Shown: one piece after another, positions 44,392 through 53,518 of the stretch
How the letters are laid out: every line of letters starts with the position of its first letter
Numbering within the stretch: the stretch's first letter is position 1
NCBI GenBank assembly: GCA_016718825.1
Contig: JADKCL010000025.1
Location: forward strand, 1-64,000
DNA length: 64,000 bases
DNA from: Bacteroidota bacterium
GTDB taxonomy: Bacteria > Bacteroidota > Bacteroidia > J057 > JADKCL01
Direction: 5' to 3'
Made by a program: the position numbers and the translations under genes
The notes under the pieces: generated by a model
The model's input: only the letters and a program-made list of their open reading frames with translations
Databases searched by the model: none
Told to the model about the DNA's origin: nothing

Positions 44392-45687
44392 TTATTTTGG
44401 ATTGTTTTGATAAACGATTTTCAGATGCTGATCATAAGCCTGCATCAACGCATTGAACATCAAGTCAGCCACCAATTCGTAGCCGGGCTTGAGCAAATGT
44501 ATCTTGTCTGAATTGGCCAAGCCTGCGGCGATCCAGTCCTTGATTGATCCAAGTCCGCCCATGACTTCAAAGAGGTCCCAAACCGCAGCATTGTGTTTTT
44601 TGGCAAGCTTGAGCATGGAAGCTCTTACTTTTTCGGCATTGCGGTTGGGGTACTTCTTTTGGTAATAGGTGTCATTGTTGGTCGTGAAGAGCACGACGGC
44701 ATTGGGAGATGCGCGCTGCACCCTGACCACCAAGGAGTCGTAATTCTTTTCGAAGAGATGCGAATCAAACTCAGTCGTATTGGCGTCGTTGATCCCTACG
44801 GAAAAAATGACCAAATCAGGCGTGATGGCTTTCAAATGTTGCTCAAACAGCGAGCAGCGCAAGTAGCTTTTGGTCGCTGCGCCGTTTACGCCCATCGCGC
44901 TGTACACAAATCCGGGGTCGTCGCTTTCCATGCTGATGCCATACAGCGTAAAATGATTCTGCGAGGGCGCGGTTTTTTTGATTTCGATTTCGACGAAGGT
45001 TTGAAAGGAGCCCAATCGATGCGCTGAAAATCCGAGTGCGGTGTCCACCGCATAACTTGCGCTTACGCCGGAGTTGACCACACGGGCAGTGTAGCTTGTG
45101 CTATCGGTATCTTGAAAAATGCGTACGCGGTTAAATTCGTACTGCGGATAATCAGCCCCTCGGAAAAAGACCTTGATGCGGCAACTGCTGTCGCGCGTGG
45201 TGGCAGAAATGCCTGTGAGGCCAAGGTCACAGGCACGGTTCCATTGTACATTCCGGCAGCTTTCCCACTGACCGGTATATTCCGTGTGATAGTTGTAGGG
45301 GTTGTTGGTGCGGGCCATGGTAAAAGGAAACAGCAATCCGCGGGTAGCCTCTGTGCCGGGAAAAAAATGCTGTAGGCGCTGCCGCATGCGGTCGCTCCAC
45401 ATATCTGCCTGTATATGCGATCCGCCAATATGCACGACCTGCACTTGCCCGCGACCGCTGAACAGCACTTGATCAAATTTCTTGAACAACCTTTCGTAGG
45501 CATCCGGAGCGCCAGGAAAGGTCAATTGGTTTTGGTCGGCATGGAGAAACGGATATTGATTGACCGCGTAGGGATAGTCTTGTTGGCCGAATGCAGCTCC
45601 GCAAAGCAGGGCAAAATTTGCCAGCAAAAAGCCAACCACCCGCAGGCGAAGTCCCATCCGCAAGCTATGAAGCATCAACTTTCTCAA
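44392..45687 (-). CDS. SGNH/GDSL-family periplasmic protein 2 (acyl transfer)
   Basis: The protein has 431 residues with an N-terminal signal (about 15-34, ending GAAFGQ). SGNH blocks: HIGGSHIQAD with Ser90 in place of the usual GDS context, SVGINDAN for the Asn block, and DKIHLLKPGY with D394 and H397. The region between is a beta-sandwich insert. The ATG overlaps the stop of SGNH 1 by 4 bp, and the MBOAT gene follows 13 bp later. By analogy with PatB/AlgX-type proteins it would move an acetyl group from the membrane carrier to a cell-surface polymer, or remove it. Confidence 0.85.
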   Translation of the reverse strand: MRKLMLHSLRMGLRLRVVGFLLANFALLCGAAFGQQDYPYAVNQYPFLHADQNQLTFPGAPDAYERLFKKFDQVLFSGRGQVQVVHIGGSHIQADMWSDRMRQRLQHFFPGTEATRGLLFPFTMARTNNPYNYHTEYTGQWESCRNVQWNRACDLGLTGISATTRDSSCRIKVFFRGADYPQYEFNRVRIFQDTDSTSYTARVVNSGVSASYAVDTALGFSAHRLGSFQTFVEIEIKKTAPSQNHFTLYGISMESDDPGFVYSAMGVNGAATKSYLRCSLFEQHLKAITPDLVIFSVGINDANTTEFDSHLFEKNYDSLVVRVQRASPNAVVLFTTNNDTYYQKKYPNRNAEKVRASMLKLAKKHNAAVWDLFEVMGGLGSIKDWIAAGLANSDKIHLLKPGYELVADLMFNALMQAYDQHLKIVYQNNPK

Positions 45688-47324
45688 TTGACCCGTGCTT
45701 GATGATAGGCCTCATAATCGGCCATGAAAGACTTGATGAATGCCTCGGCAATGATCTTTGCGCCGCCCGGTGAGAAGTGGACGTAATCGGCAGCCGCAAG
45801 GGAAGGCTTGGCTTCGACCCAGGTAATCATCGAATTGTGCCCACCCATCGCTTCGTAGATATCAAAAAATCCTGCGCCAGCATCAAATGCCGCCTTGCGT
45901 AGCGCGTCTCGAATATCCACCAAATTGGGGTAGGTCTGCATTTCGCCATCCACCTTCGTACTCATGTCGCCCGGTCCAATCACAATGATGGCAGCTCCAG
46001 GCACCAAGCCCTTCAGGTAATCAATTTGTGCCTTGAAGCTGCGGCCGTAGTTGTCGGCTGCCTTCTTGTCCTTGATATACGGAACCGTATTGCCGCCGTA
46101 CTGAAGCAAAAGCAGCTTAGGATTCAAACTGTCGAGCATCGGCTTGAAGGGGATGTGTTCCAAACTCGTAAAAGTCGTCCCGGAACTGCCGCGCATCGAA
46201 ATATTGTCCAAGGCCACGCCCCCATCTCCTTCCAAGCTCAATCCGTAGATGTCAGGACTGTCAAAGCCCTCCATGATGATCATGATTTTCTTGGGCGTGC
46301 TGTTGAATCGCCAAGTCTTGACCTTCAGCGTCTTGTTGGCGGGCAAGGTTTCATCCGCAAATAGCACGTCGTCCAAGAATACCTTGACGTTGACATCACT
46401 CCGGTTGAAACCGTAGTACATTTTGAGTTTGGTAAAGGTCTTGCTCGTGGCATAAGCAGATCCGGGCACACCAATGCTCAACCATCCAGTATGTGTTTCT
46501 GATTCGGTAAATGCGGAGTCAGGAACGATCGGCGCAAATCGGCTGAAAATGGCCATTGCACCGTAGCGACGATGTTTTACCGACTTGTCAATTCCGCCAT
46601 ACTGCGCGTAGCGCCGCATATTTTCCGAGGCTTCTTGGACGACCGACATCGAACTTGTCAATGGCTTGCCAGCCACCAACCCAGGACCTGTGCCTCCAAA
46701 CCGCTCCTGCATCCGTGCTCGGAATAGCCCGCTCATGCGGTCACCCTCGATTTGCGAATCGCCAAAGTGGATCACGCGAACAGGCTTTTGACTTTGTTGT
46801 GCCTTTTCCAAAGCTTCGAATGCCGGGAAAAGAATGCTCGGGTCATCGTTGGGGTATTGAATCGTATTGGGTGGCCGGTTCATGTTGGCGGCCTTTGCAA
46901 ATTGAGCAGTGGTATCCAGTGCCGCCTGTGTTTTGGAATCGATGGGTGCTGCCAAAGCAGCCAGAATATCATCGAGATCTTTCGCTTCGTTGGTATCAGC
47001 TTCAAAAAAGTCGTTCCAAGTCGGAAAATAGGCTGTAAAACCCGGAATCACGGTAAGGTTGGTCCCGACAAGCTTGACTTCCGGAATTTTTACCCCTTGT
47101 TTCGGAAAAACAAGTGCGATCAAACCTAATACGCAGATCACTGCTGTCACAAAACCGAGCACATACTGTGGCTGCAACGACTTGCCTTCGGGCGCCGTCT
47201 CCGGCGGTAATTTCCCTGGCGAATGGGGGACGCCTGTTTGCTCACCACGGACTTTTGACGTGTGTGCGGCATCTTGCGAGATGTCGGGACCTGCCTGCGG
47301 ATCGATCTTGTGAGGAGGAATCAC
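45684..47324 (-). CDS. Membrane-anchored SGNH/GDSL-family protein 1 (acyl transfer)
   Basis: The start is taken as the GTG at 47324, which overlaps the stop of the LysM gene (GTGA); the longer frame to 47438 lies inside that gene. The protein has 546 residues: a cytosolic Pro-rich tail (1-50), a membrane helix at about 54-73 and a periplasmic domain. SGNH blocks are VIHFGDSQIEGD with Ser190, LQYGGNTVPY for the Gly/Asn block, and DYVHFSPGG with D513 and H516, giving a complete catalytic triad. Between them is a beta-sandwich (about 270-370). It resembles paired SGNH proteins of Bacteroidota surface acylation operons and is translationally coupled to SGNH 2. Confidence 0.85.
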   Translation of the reverse strand: MIPPHKIDPQAGPDISQDAAHTSKVRGEQTGVPHSPGKLPPETAPEGKSLQPQYVLGFVTAVICVLGLIALVFPKQGVKIPEVKLVGTNLTVIPGFTAYFPTWNDFFEADTNEAKDLDDILAALAAPIDSKTQAALDTTAQFAKAANMNRPPNTIQYPNDDPSILFPAFEALEKAQQSQKPVRVIHFGDSQIEGDRMSGLFRARMQERFGGTGPGLVAGKPLTSSMSVVQEASENMRRYAQYGGIDKSVKHRRYGAMAIFSRFAPIVPDSAFTESETHTGWLSIGVPGSAYATSKTFTKLKMYYGFNRSDVNVKVFLDDVLFADETLPANKTLKVKTWRFNSTPKKIMIIMEGFDSPDIYGLSLEGDGGVALDNISMRGSSGTTFTSLEHIPFKPMLDSLNPKLLLLQYGGNTVPYIKDKKAADNYGRSFKAQIDYLKGLVPGAAIIVIGPGDMSTKVDGEMQTYPNLVDIRDALRKAAFDAGAGFFDIYEAMGGHNSMITWVEAKPSLAAADYVHFSPGGAKIIAEAFIKSFMADYEAYHQARVN

Positions 47325-48922
47325 TTGGCCACCTTGGGGATTTTGAGCTGCATGCCCGGTTGAAGTTTGGTGTTCACGCCATTGGCTTTCATGATGGCCT
47401 CTGTGGTGACACCGGGATATTTTTTGGCAATCAACCAAAGGTTGTCGCCCGATTTGACCGTGTAAATCGTATAGCCTGCGGCGGCAGGCTGCGGCTTGGG
47501 TTGCACGATCACGGGCTCCTTTGATCCTGTCAAAGCCTGTTTTTCCGCAAATGTCATCGTTTCCACGCGTGCATACCGAGAAAGATCAGCCTTTGGAACG
47601 TAGATTTTGAGCTTTTCTCCGGCCTTGATGCGGTCGGATGTGAGTCCGTTCATTTCGCGGAGGTCCTTTACCGGAACACCGTGCCATTGCGCGATGAGGC
47701 CGACGTTGTCGCCCGATTTGATGGTGTAGATCAGGGGCAAAGTGCCGGTGGGCGGCGCATAGGGTTTGGGTGGAACGGGCTTGGCCGGCTCGGGTCTCGG
47801 GGCATCGTTGGTTTCCGCACTTGTTGCTTCTGGTTTGGGCTCCGGTTTTTTGGTCTCGGCATCCTTGCGCATTTGCAGGGTATAAATCGAGTCTTTCAAT
47901 TCGGCGAATCGGGTTCCATATCCCTTTGGGAGGCAGAGTTGGACGGGCATCCCAATACCCGGGATGACCTCCGTACGGCACACCGGGTTCATGTTGCGCA
48001 ATTGGTTTTCAGGTATGCCAAGCGCATTGGCGACATGCGTGAAGCGCAATGGTTCCTGCAACTGAATGCGGTCGGGTAATGGCATCACCTCCATTGCCAG
48101 TTGCTTGAGCCCAAGCTGTTTGGCATGCGACATCACGTAAGCGACAGCTGCAAAGGCAGGAACAAAGTCGCGTTTGCCTTCAGGAAGAAACGGATACATC
48201 TGTTCAAAATTTGCGCGCGCTCCTGCGCGCTCCCTTGCACGTGCGATGCTTGCAGGGCTGCACGTATAGGCAACAAGTGTCAGCGCCCAGTCGCTGTACA
48301 GCCTGTTCAAATCATACAAATGGTTAAGCGCAGCGCGGGTACTTTTGTACAGATCACGACGCTCGTCGACCGTTGCATTGCAAATCAGACCTTGGCGAAC
48401 TGCAACAAAATAGTTGAGTTGCCAGAGTCCGGCGCTGCCATCCTCGGAAGTCGCACGTAAATGGGAGGCAGACAAGGCTGCAGGCAAATAGGCAAAGGCG
48501 GGGGGCATTTGCATTTCGACTAGCCTGCGCTCGATCACGGGAGCATAAATATTGGAAACGCCGAGCATTGCCTCGGTCGTGCTGCGGCGCTGTTTGGTAA
48601 AGAAGTGGATGAATTCCTTGACACGGGGACCAAAATCGATACGAATCTCTCCCAGAGTCATCCGTAGTTCCCGGCTCAACTGATCGTCAACAGGAAGCGG
48701 AAGTGGTTCAGGCGCAACGCCTTTGTTCAGCTCATTGGCGCGGGCGTTCATAACTTCCCAACTGCTTTCAAGCCCATCCATGTGCAAAATCAGCTGTGCT
48801 TGCGCATTGAGTCGGTGACGCGTCGAAATTGGCTGCCCCAAAAGCTGATTCGCCAAAACGATCGTCACCAGCCCCAAAAGCAGGCTATTCAATCCAAAGG
48901 TTCTGAAAGGGCACATTCCCAC
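47321..48922 (-). CDS. MltD-like transglycosylase-fold protein with two LysM domains, catalytic Glu missing
   Basis: The protein has 533 residues with a signal peptide at about 8-30. About 85-230 resembles the MltD lytic transglycosylase domain (YLP...SAGLWQLN...DERRDLYKSTRAALNHLYDLNRLYSDWALTLVAY). Where MltD enzymes have LVES with the catalytic Glu, this protein has AALS, so Leu150 replaces it. Two LysM peptidoglycan-binding domains follow at about 396-440 and 485-531, and a Pro-rich linker at about 358-392. It is probably a peptidoglycan-binding pseudo-enzyme. It heads the operon with two SGNH proteins and the MBOAT acyltransferase, and could place the acylation machinery on the cell wall; that role is inference. 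Confidence 0.85.
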   Translation of the reverse strand: MGMCPFRTFGLNSLLLGLVTIVLANQLLGQPISTRHRLNAQAQLILHMDGLESSWEVMNARANELNKGVAPEPLPLPVDDQLSRELRMTLGEIRIDFGPRVKEFIHFFTKQRRSTTEAMLGVSNIYAPVIERRLVEMQMPPAFAYLPAALSASHLRATSEDGSAGLWQLNYFVAVRQGLICNATVDERRDLYKSTRAALNHLYDLNRLYSDWALTLVAYTCSPASIARARERAGARANFEQMYPFLPEGKRDFVPAFAAVAYVMSHAKQLGLKQLAMEVMPLPDRIQLQEPLRFTHVANALGIPENQLRNMNPVCRTEVIPGIGMPVQLCLPKGYGTRFAELKDSIYTLQMRKDAETKKPEPKPEATSAETNDAPRPEPAKPVPPKPYAPPTGTLPLIYTIKSGDNVGLIAQWHGVPVKDLREMNGLTSDRIKAGEKLKIYVPKADLSRYARVETMTFAEKQALTGSKEPVIVQPKPQPAAAGYTIYTVKSGDNLWLIAKKYPGVTTEAIMKANGVNTKLQPGMQLKIPKVAK

Positions 48923-48995
48923 AGTTCGAAATTAGGAAAAATCCAAGGGCGATGCGAATCGTTTTAAGACGTCTTCAAGGCTTTTATCGCAGAAT

Positions 48996-49760
48996 TTATT
49001 TTACCTCGTCGAATCGTTTTGCAACCTCAGGCTTCAAGATCTTGGTCCAGAGCTCATAGCCATTGGAATTCATGTGCAAGGAATCGCTGGTGAACAGCTC
49101 GGGAATCGGCTTGCCGTTCCGTCCTAGCATGGGTTGACTGACGTCGACGTACCACATTTTTTTCTCCTTGGAGATGTAATCTGCGATCAGGCGATTGGTT
49201 TCCTGGAATTTGGGCCACCATTTCCAACGCAGGGGCGATGGCTTCAGCGAGATGAACAAAATGCCAGTATTGGGAAGCCGGCTGCGCAGTTGTTTGGTGA
49301 ACGCCTTGAAGTCATTGAGGGGCATTTCGGCGGGGTATTTGTCGTTGGCGATGTCGTTTTCCCCACAGTAAAACACGACCAATTTGGGATACAGCGGGAC
49401 GATCATCTTTCCAGTATAGTGCGTGACTTGTTTGATGATGGCTCCACCAAAGCCGCGGTTCACCACAGGCAAAGGCGCCATATCCGACTGCAAAGTCTCC
49501 CATTTGCGTATGCTCGAGCTTCCTGAAAACACAATTCCGCCACGGGCTTCGAGTTCGGTTTTAAGCAAGGAGTCGAAACGCAATGCTTCGGGCTCGAATT
49601 GAATCAGCTGCTCTGCAGTGAGGGCAGTCGCAACAGGGGCATTTCCTGCATCTGATGCTAGGTGCTTTCTGCCGGTTGTACAAGCGATGATCAACAACAG
49701 CAGCCCCGAAAGCGCAACTGTTCGCAAAACCATCCGCGACATGTTTTTGTGTGTCTTCAT
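48996..49760 (-). CDS. SGNH/GDSL-hydrolase family lipoprotein
   Basis: From the ATG at 49760 the protein has 254 residues; the frame is open to 49859 but the extension is not protein-like. A lipobox (LLLIIAC, about 21-27) gives a lipoprotein. SGNH blocks are IVFSGSSSIRKWETL (nucleophile Ser), VNRGFGGA (Gly block), FYCGENDI (Asn block) and DSLHMNSNGYELW (Asp/His). This is the GDSL lipase-like type often found in polysaccharide or ester degradation loci. It lies 73 bp upstream of the acylation operon in the same direction, so it may act on the same acylated polymer. It is not one of the two large SGNH proteins by sequence. Confidence 0.82.
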   Translation of the reverse strand: MKTHKNMSRMVLRTVALSGLLLLIIACTTGRKHLASDAGNAPVATALTAEQLIQFEPEALRFDSLLKTELEARGGIVFSGSSSIRKWETLQSDMAPLPVVNRGFGGAIIKQVTHYTGKMIVPLYPKLVVFYCGENDIANDKYPAEMPLNDFKAFTKQLRSRLPNTGILFISLKPSPLRWKWWPKFQETNRLIADYISKEKKMWYVDVSQPMLGRNGKPIPELFTSDSLHMNSNGYELWTKILKPEVAKRFDEVK

Positions 49761-49859
49761 CCTCAAAGGCATCTGCAAAGATTCAAGAATTCGGGGGAAA
49801 TGCAATGATTTCCCGAGTTTGATACTCCTTTGATGCGGTTTGGGTTGCGCAGCCAACAA

Positions 49860-50777
49860 TCAATCGAGGCCAAGTTTGCGTTTGAGCTCCTCAATCAGTT
49901 TGGCATTCTCCTCCAAGGCTTTGTTTTTTTCCTCCAATACCTTGTCCTTTTCTTCCAGCACCTTGTCCTTCTCACCCAATGCCTTGTCCTTTTCTTCCAG
50001 TGCTTTTTCCTTCTGGGCGATTTTCCCCTCTAGCTCTTGCAATGTTGCGCCGAAAAAGACTTCAAACACGCGGTGTGCCTCCTCTTCGTCTTCGATTTTC
50101 TTTTTCTCCAAAGGTTCGGTGCCCATGTAGTGCAATTTGTTGATCATGAGCGCCAACGATGGGTTGTCTGCTTCGTGTTTGTATTCTTTGAGGATTTTGT
50201 TTTCGTCAAAGAAGTAATTCTGTTCAAACACGCTCAAAAGTTTGTCCAGCTTGGTCTGAAACTTGGATTTGATGCGACCTAGTTGCACCACGTAGCAGTC
50301 ATGGGACAACTTCTCGATGAATTCGCTTTTTTTATGCAGAATCTCGTGCGTTTCCAAATCGACATATTGCCGGTTCACCTTTACGACGCAGGACTCGATT
50401 TCCGGAAGGTTGAATCCAAGAAGGTAAATGGTTACGATCGGCAAAACGACTTTCTTGCCGTTCACTTCATCCTGTTTTTTGTATTGCTCTCCCAAATATC
50501 TCCGGAAGCGCATCAGATCAATGGCATTCTTGGCCTTCTGGATTTCAATGAGCACTTTTTTGAGTTCGCCATCGGCTGTGCGTACCGTTGCAATGAAGTC
50601 AAGCCGGAAAATGGCAAACCCGGCACCGCTTTCATCTTTGTAAACAAGCTCCTGCGGCTTTACGGAAACATCTTCAATCTGCTCTTCCAGAATCGTACCG
50701 ATGAAAAACTTGGCAACCCGGTCATCATCCATCAGGAATTTGAAAGCGACATCGTAGATGGGGTTGGCAATGATCAT
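49860..50777 (-). CDS. Rpn-family PD-(D/E)XK nuclease/transposase-like protein with coiled-coil tail
   Basis: From the ATG at 50777 the protein has 305 residues (family members start with NPIYDVAFK; the frame is open to 50822). The N-terminal half carries the nuclease core: NPIYDVAFKFLM, FRLDFIA and KKVLIEIQKAK. From about 235 the tail is a long coiled coil made of EEKDKAL-like heptad repeats. These proteins (recombination-promoting nuclease, or PDDEXK transposase family) occur in many copies in Bacteroidota, and their tails expand and shrink in tandem repeats. It is divergently oriented from the biotin carboxylase gene. Confidence 0.85.
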   Translation of the reverse strand: MIIANPIYDVAFKFLMDDDRVAKFFIGTILEEQIEDVSVKPQELVYKDESGAGFAIFRLDFIATVRTADGELKKVLIEIQKAKNAIDLMRFRRYLGEQYKKQDEVNGKKVVLPIVTIYLLGFNLPEIESCVVKVNRQYVDLETHEILHKKSEFIEKLSHDCYVVQLGRIKSKFQTKLDKLLSVFEQNYFFDENKILKEYKHEADNPSLALMINKLHYMGTEPLEKKKIEDEEEAHRVFEVFFGATLQELEGKIAQKEKALEEKDKALGEKDKVLEEKDKVLEEKNKALEENAKLIEELKRKLGLD

Positions 50778-50931
50778 TCGGAATCTTTTTGCAAATCTAC
50801 GCTGAATGGGCTCATTTGTCAAGGTTTATGGGAAGAAAGGATGCCTTTGGGACCCATCCAAGGGACAAAGCGTTTTCATGGCTTACCGGAACTTTCTCGA
50901 CCTGCCCCAATCCCCCGTCTCCAAAATTTCG

Positions 50932-50939
50932 TAAGTTTG
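50932..50939 (+). promoter_or_regulatory. Possible -7 element of the biotin carboxylase gene
   Basis: TAAGTTTG matches TAnnTTTG and sits 23 bases before the ATG at 50963, but no TTTG is found at the -33 distance. The assignment is weak. Confidence 0.3.
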
Positions 50940-50962
50940 CCGCTCTTGGAAATCAAGCTTAC

Positions 50963-52456
50963 ATGAAGAAAATCCTTGTCGCCAACCGTGGCGAAATAGC
51001 CTTGCGTGTGATGCGCAGCGCCAAAGAAATGGGAATCCGCACGGTCGCCATTTATTCCGAGGCGGATCGGCAGTCTCCGCATGTGCGGTTTGCGGACGAA
51101 GCCTATTGCATCGGCCCGGCGCCGAGCAACCAATCCTACCTCTTGGGCGACAAGATCATCGCGCTCTGTTTGGAGCATGGAGTGGACGGCATTCACCCCG
51201 GCTATGGATTTCTGAGCGAAAATTCGGGGTTTGCTGCCAAGGTTGCCGAGGCGGGGATTGCCTTTATCGGCCCTTCGCCACAGTCGATGGACGTGATGGG
51301 CAGTAAATTGGCCGCCAAGGCGGCTGTCAAGGACTTTGATGTGCCCCTTGTCCCCGGCACAGCCGAGGCAATCACGGACATTCCGGCCGCCAAGGCGATC
51401 GCGACCCAAATCGGTTTCCCGATTCTGATCAAAGCAAGTGCCGGCGGCGGTGGCAAAGGCATGCGTGTCGTCGACCGTGTCGAGGACTTTGAAGAGCAAA
51501 TGGACCGCGCGGTGAGCGAGGCCGTCAGCAGCTTTGGCGATGGCGCCGTCTTCATCGAGAAGTTCGTCGGCTCACCCCGACATATCGAGATTCAGGTGCT
51601 GGGCGACCACCACGGCAACATTGTCTATCTCTTCGAGCGTGAATGTTCCGTGCAACGTCGCCACCAAAAGGTTGTCGAAGAGGCGCCTTCGAGCATTCTC
51701 ACGCCTGCGCTGCGGCAGCGCATGGGCGAGGCTGCCGTCAACGTTGCACGTTCTTGCAACTATTACAATGCAGGGACCGTCGAATTTTTGGTGGATGAAA
51801 GCCTCAACTTCTACTTCCTTGAAATGAATACCCGTCTCCAGGTCGAGCATCCGGTAACGGAGATGATCACCGGCTTGGATTTGGTCAAGGAGCAAATCAA
51901 AATTGCACGCGGCGAAAAGTTGAGCTTCACCCAGGAAGATCTCCAAATTCATGGCCATGCGATTGAGATTCGGGTATATGCAGAGGATCCTACGAATAAC
52001 TTCCTGCCCGACATCGGCACATTGGACGTGTACAAACGTCCGCAGGGCCACGGCATCCGGTTGGACGATGGTTTTGAGGAGGGAATGAAAATTCCGATTT
52101 ACTACGATCCGATGATCGGCAAATTGATTGCCCACGCCGCAGACAGACCGACGGCGATCGCCAAGATGCTGCGTGCCATCCGCGAATTTGAAATCGTGGG
52201 ATTTGAGACAACGTTGCGCTTCTGCGAATTTGTGCTGGAACACGAGGCGTTTGTCTCGGGCAACTTTGACACGAAGTTTGTCGAGAAGCACTTCAAGCCA
52301 GAGTATTTGGCGCAGGAGCTGAGTGCAACTGAAAACGAAGTGGCCGCATTGGTGGCTTCGACGGTTTTGGCAACGAGTGGTGCCACGGCATTCACTGGCG
52401 CAGCAGCTCAGACAGCCAAACAAAGCAATTGGAAACGCCACCGTTTATTCAACTAA
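50963..52456 (+). CDS. accC: Biotin carboxylase subunit of acyl-CoA/acetyl-CoA carboxylase
   Basis: The protein has 497 residues from the ATG at 50963, where the family motif MKKILVANRGEIALRVMR begins; the frame is open upstream to 50789 without similarity. ATP-grasp motifs are KASAGGGGKGMR, FIEKFVGSPRHIEIQVLGD, ERECSVQRRHQKVVEE and EMNTRLQVEHPVTE. It carboxylates biotin using ATP and bicarbonate. The C-terminal extension (about 450-497) is longer than in E. coli AccC and lacks a biotin (MKM) site, so the biotin carrier must be separate. It may serve acetyl-CoA or propionyl-CoA carboxylase. A RidA gene follows after 9 bp. Confidence 0.92.
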   Translation: MKKILVANRGEIALRVMRSAKEMGIRTVAIYSEADRQSPHVRFADEAYCIGPAPSNQSYLLGDKIIALCLEHGVDGIHPGYGFLSENSGFAAKVAEAGIAFIGPSPQSMDVMGSKLAAKAAVKDFDVPLVPGTAEAITDIPAAKAIATQIGFPILIKASAGGGGKGMRVVDRVEDFEEQMDRAVSEAVSSFGDGAVFIEKFVGSPRHIEIQVLGDHHGNIVYLFERECSVQRRHQKVVEEAPSSILTPALRQRMGEAAVNVARSCNYYNAGTVEFLVDESLNFYFLEMNTRLQVEHPVTEMITGLDLVKEQIKIARGEKLSFTQEDLQIHGHAIEIRVYAEDPTNNFLPDIGTLDVYKRPQGHGIRLDDGFEEGMKIPIYYDPMIGKLIAHAADRPTAIAKMLRAIREFEIVGFETTLRFCEFVLEHEAFVSGNFDTKFVEKHFKPEYLAQELSATENEVAALVASTVLATSGATAFTGAAAQTAKQSNWKRHRLFN

Positions 52457-52465
52457 GAAAAGAAA

Positions 52466-52885
52466 ATGGCAGAGCAAGACGTCACCCATTCGCAGAAAGC
52501 CCCTGAGCCCGTCGGACATTACCCGCATGCGCGCCGTGTGGGCAACCTGTTGTTTTTGAGCGGGATCGGCCCACGAGAGCGCGGTACCAAAAAGATTCCG
52601 GGCGTGGAGCTGAATGAGCAAGGCGAAATCGTCTCGTATGACATCGCGGTCCAATGCCGGTCGGTCTTCGCCAACGTGAAAGCTGTCTTGGAAGATGCCG
52701 GCAGTAGCTGGGACAAAATCGTCGATGTGACGGTTTACCTCACCAACATGAAGGACGATTTCCCGATCTACAACAAACTTTGGGCTGAGTATTTCGCTGA
52801 AAATCCACCCTGCCGCACGACATTGGAGATCAATTGTCTGCCGACGCCGATCGGGATCGAGTTGAAGGTAATGGCGACGGTGTGA
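52466..52885 (+). CDS. RidA/YjgF-family deaminase
   Basis: The protein has 139 residues. Characteristic blocks are VGNLLFLSGIGP, VQCRSVFANVKAVLEDAGSSWDKIVDVTVYLTNMKDDF and the CRTTLEINCLP end with the substrate-anchoring Arg. Members hydrolyse reactive enamine/imine intermediates from PLP enzymes or act as 2-aminomuconate deaminases; the inserted RGTKKIPGVELNEQGEIVSYDI is typical of the latter subgroup. It follows the biotin carboxylase gene with 9 bp between, so the two are probably co-transcribed. It converges with the membrane protein gene at 52889. Confidence 0.88.
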   Translation: MAEQDVTHSQKAPEPVGHYPHARRVGNLLFLSGIGPRERGTKKIPGVELNEQGEIVSYDIAVQCRSVFANVKAVLEDAGSSWDKIVDVTVYLTNMKDDFPIYNKLWAEYFAENPPCRTTLEINCLPTPIGIELKVMATV

Positions 52886-52888
52886 ATC

Positions 52889-53455
52889 CTATTTTTTGAA
52901 GGTGACGGTATGGCGGGCCCTGATTTGGCCCTTGGCGTCGGTGTATTGCTTCGCTTGGCTTTTGTAGCTGCCACCGATTTGGGAATAAATGTAGGTGGCT
53001 AAGGCAATGAGGGCCCAGCTTCCGGCGCGACTTGGGTCAATGACCATTTCGGCAGACATCGAAGAAACTTCAAACATACTGAGGACCGCGAGCACATCGA
53101 TCGCCAAGTAGGCCGATAGGTTCCACTTGTACAGAAAAAACATCGTGACCGCGTTGGCCATTGCAACCATCATGACCATGAACACTTCAAACTCCCAAGT
53201 GCCTCCTGTTTTCACCAGTGCAAGGATGATATTGCCGACCGCTGCCAATCCGACAAGCACGATCAACAGCCAATTCCAAAGTCTGAATCGCTCCTGCTGC
53301 GCCAACGTCACGAATCCGCCAACCATTCTCGCAAGGTCGATTTCGCGGTTGGGAATGGCCGTGTTGAGCTCGTCATAGATCGTTTGGTGGGATTTGTTCT
53401 CCAGCACCTTGGTGCGGATCATTTCTTTGATGTCTTTGGAAGTGATGGTTGCCAT
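52889..53455 (-). CDS. Membrane protein, 188 residues, with N-terminal regulatory-like segment
   Basis: The start is taken at the ATG at 53455, since the frame to 53497 runs through the promoter (53487-53518). Residues 1-50 are polar and helical (TSKDIKEMIRTKVLENKSHQTIYDELN). Four membrane helices follow (about 60-150), then a polar tail. The family is not recognised. The N-terminal part resembles the 80-residue protein encoded immediately upstream (KGNSYEAVYTDLAGRIHGRELE), which suggests a shared small domain. It could be a small inner-membrane sensor or scaffold; no function is assigned. Confidence 0.75.
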   Translation of the reverse strand: MATITSKDIKEMIRTKVLENKSHQTIYDELNTAIPNREIDLARMVGGFVTLAQQERFRLWNWLLIVLVGLAAVGNIILALVKTGGTWEFEVFMVMMVAMANAVTMFFLYKWNLSAYLAIDVLAVLSMFEVSSMSAEMVIDPSRAGSWALIALATYIYSQIGGSYKSQAKQYTDAKGQIRARHTVTFKK

Positions 53456-53486
53456 AGAATGAAAAGGGATTTGATGGGATTGGTCG

Positions 53487-53518
53487 GAAAGATACAAAAG
53501 TCAATGCGATTCGCCAAA
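53487..53518 (-). promoter_or_regulatory. Bacteroidota-type promoter for the 188-residue membrane protein
   Basis: On the minus strand TTTG (53515-53518), a 20-base spacer and TATCTTTC (53487-53494, one mismatch to TAnnTTTG) end 31 bases before the ATG at 53455. It overlaps the end of the upstream 80-residue gene. Confidence 0.55.

Noticed and set aside
47325..47438. Longer start for SGNH protein 1
   Set aside because: It lies inside the LysM gene; the GTG at 47324 overlaps the LysM stop and gives ordinary translational coupling.
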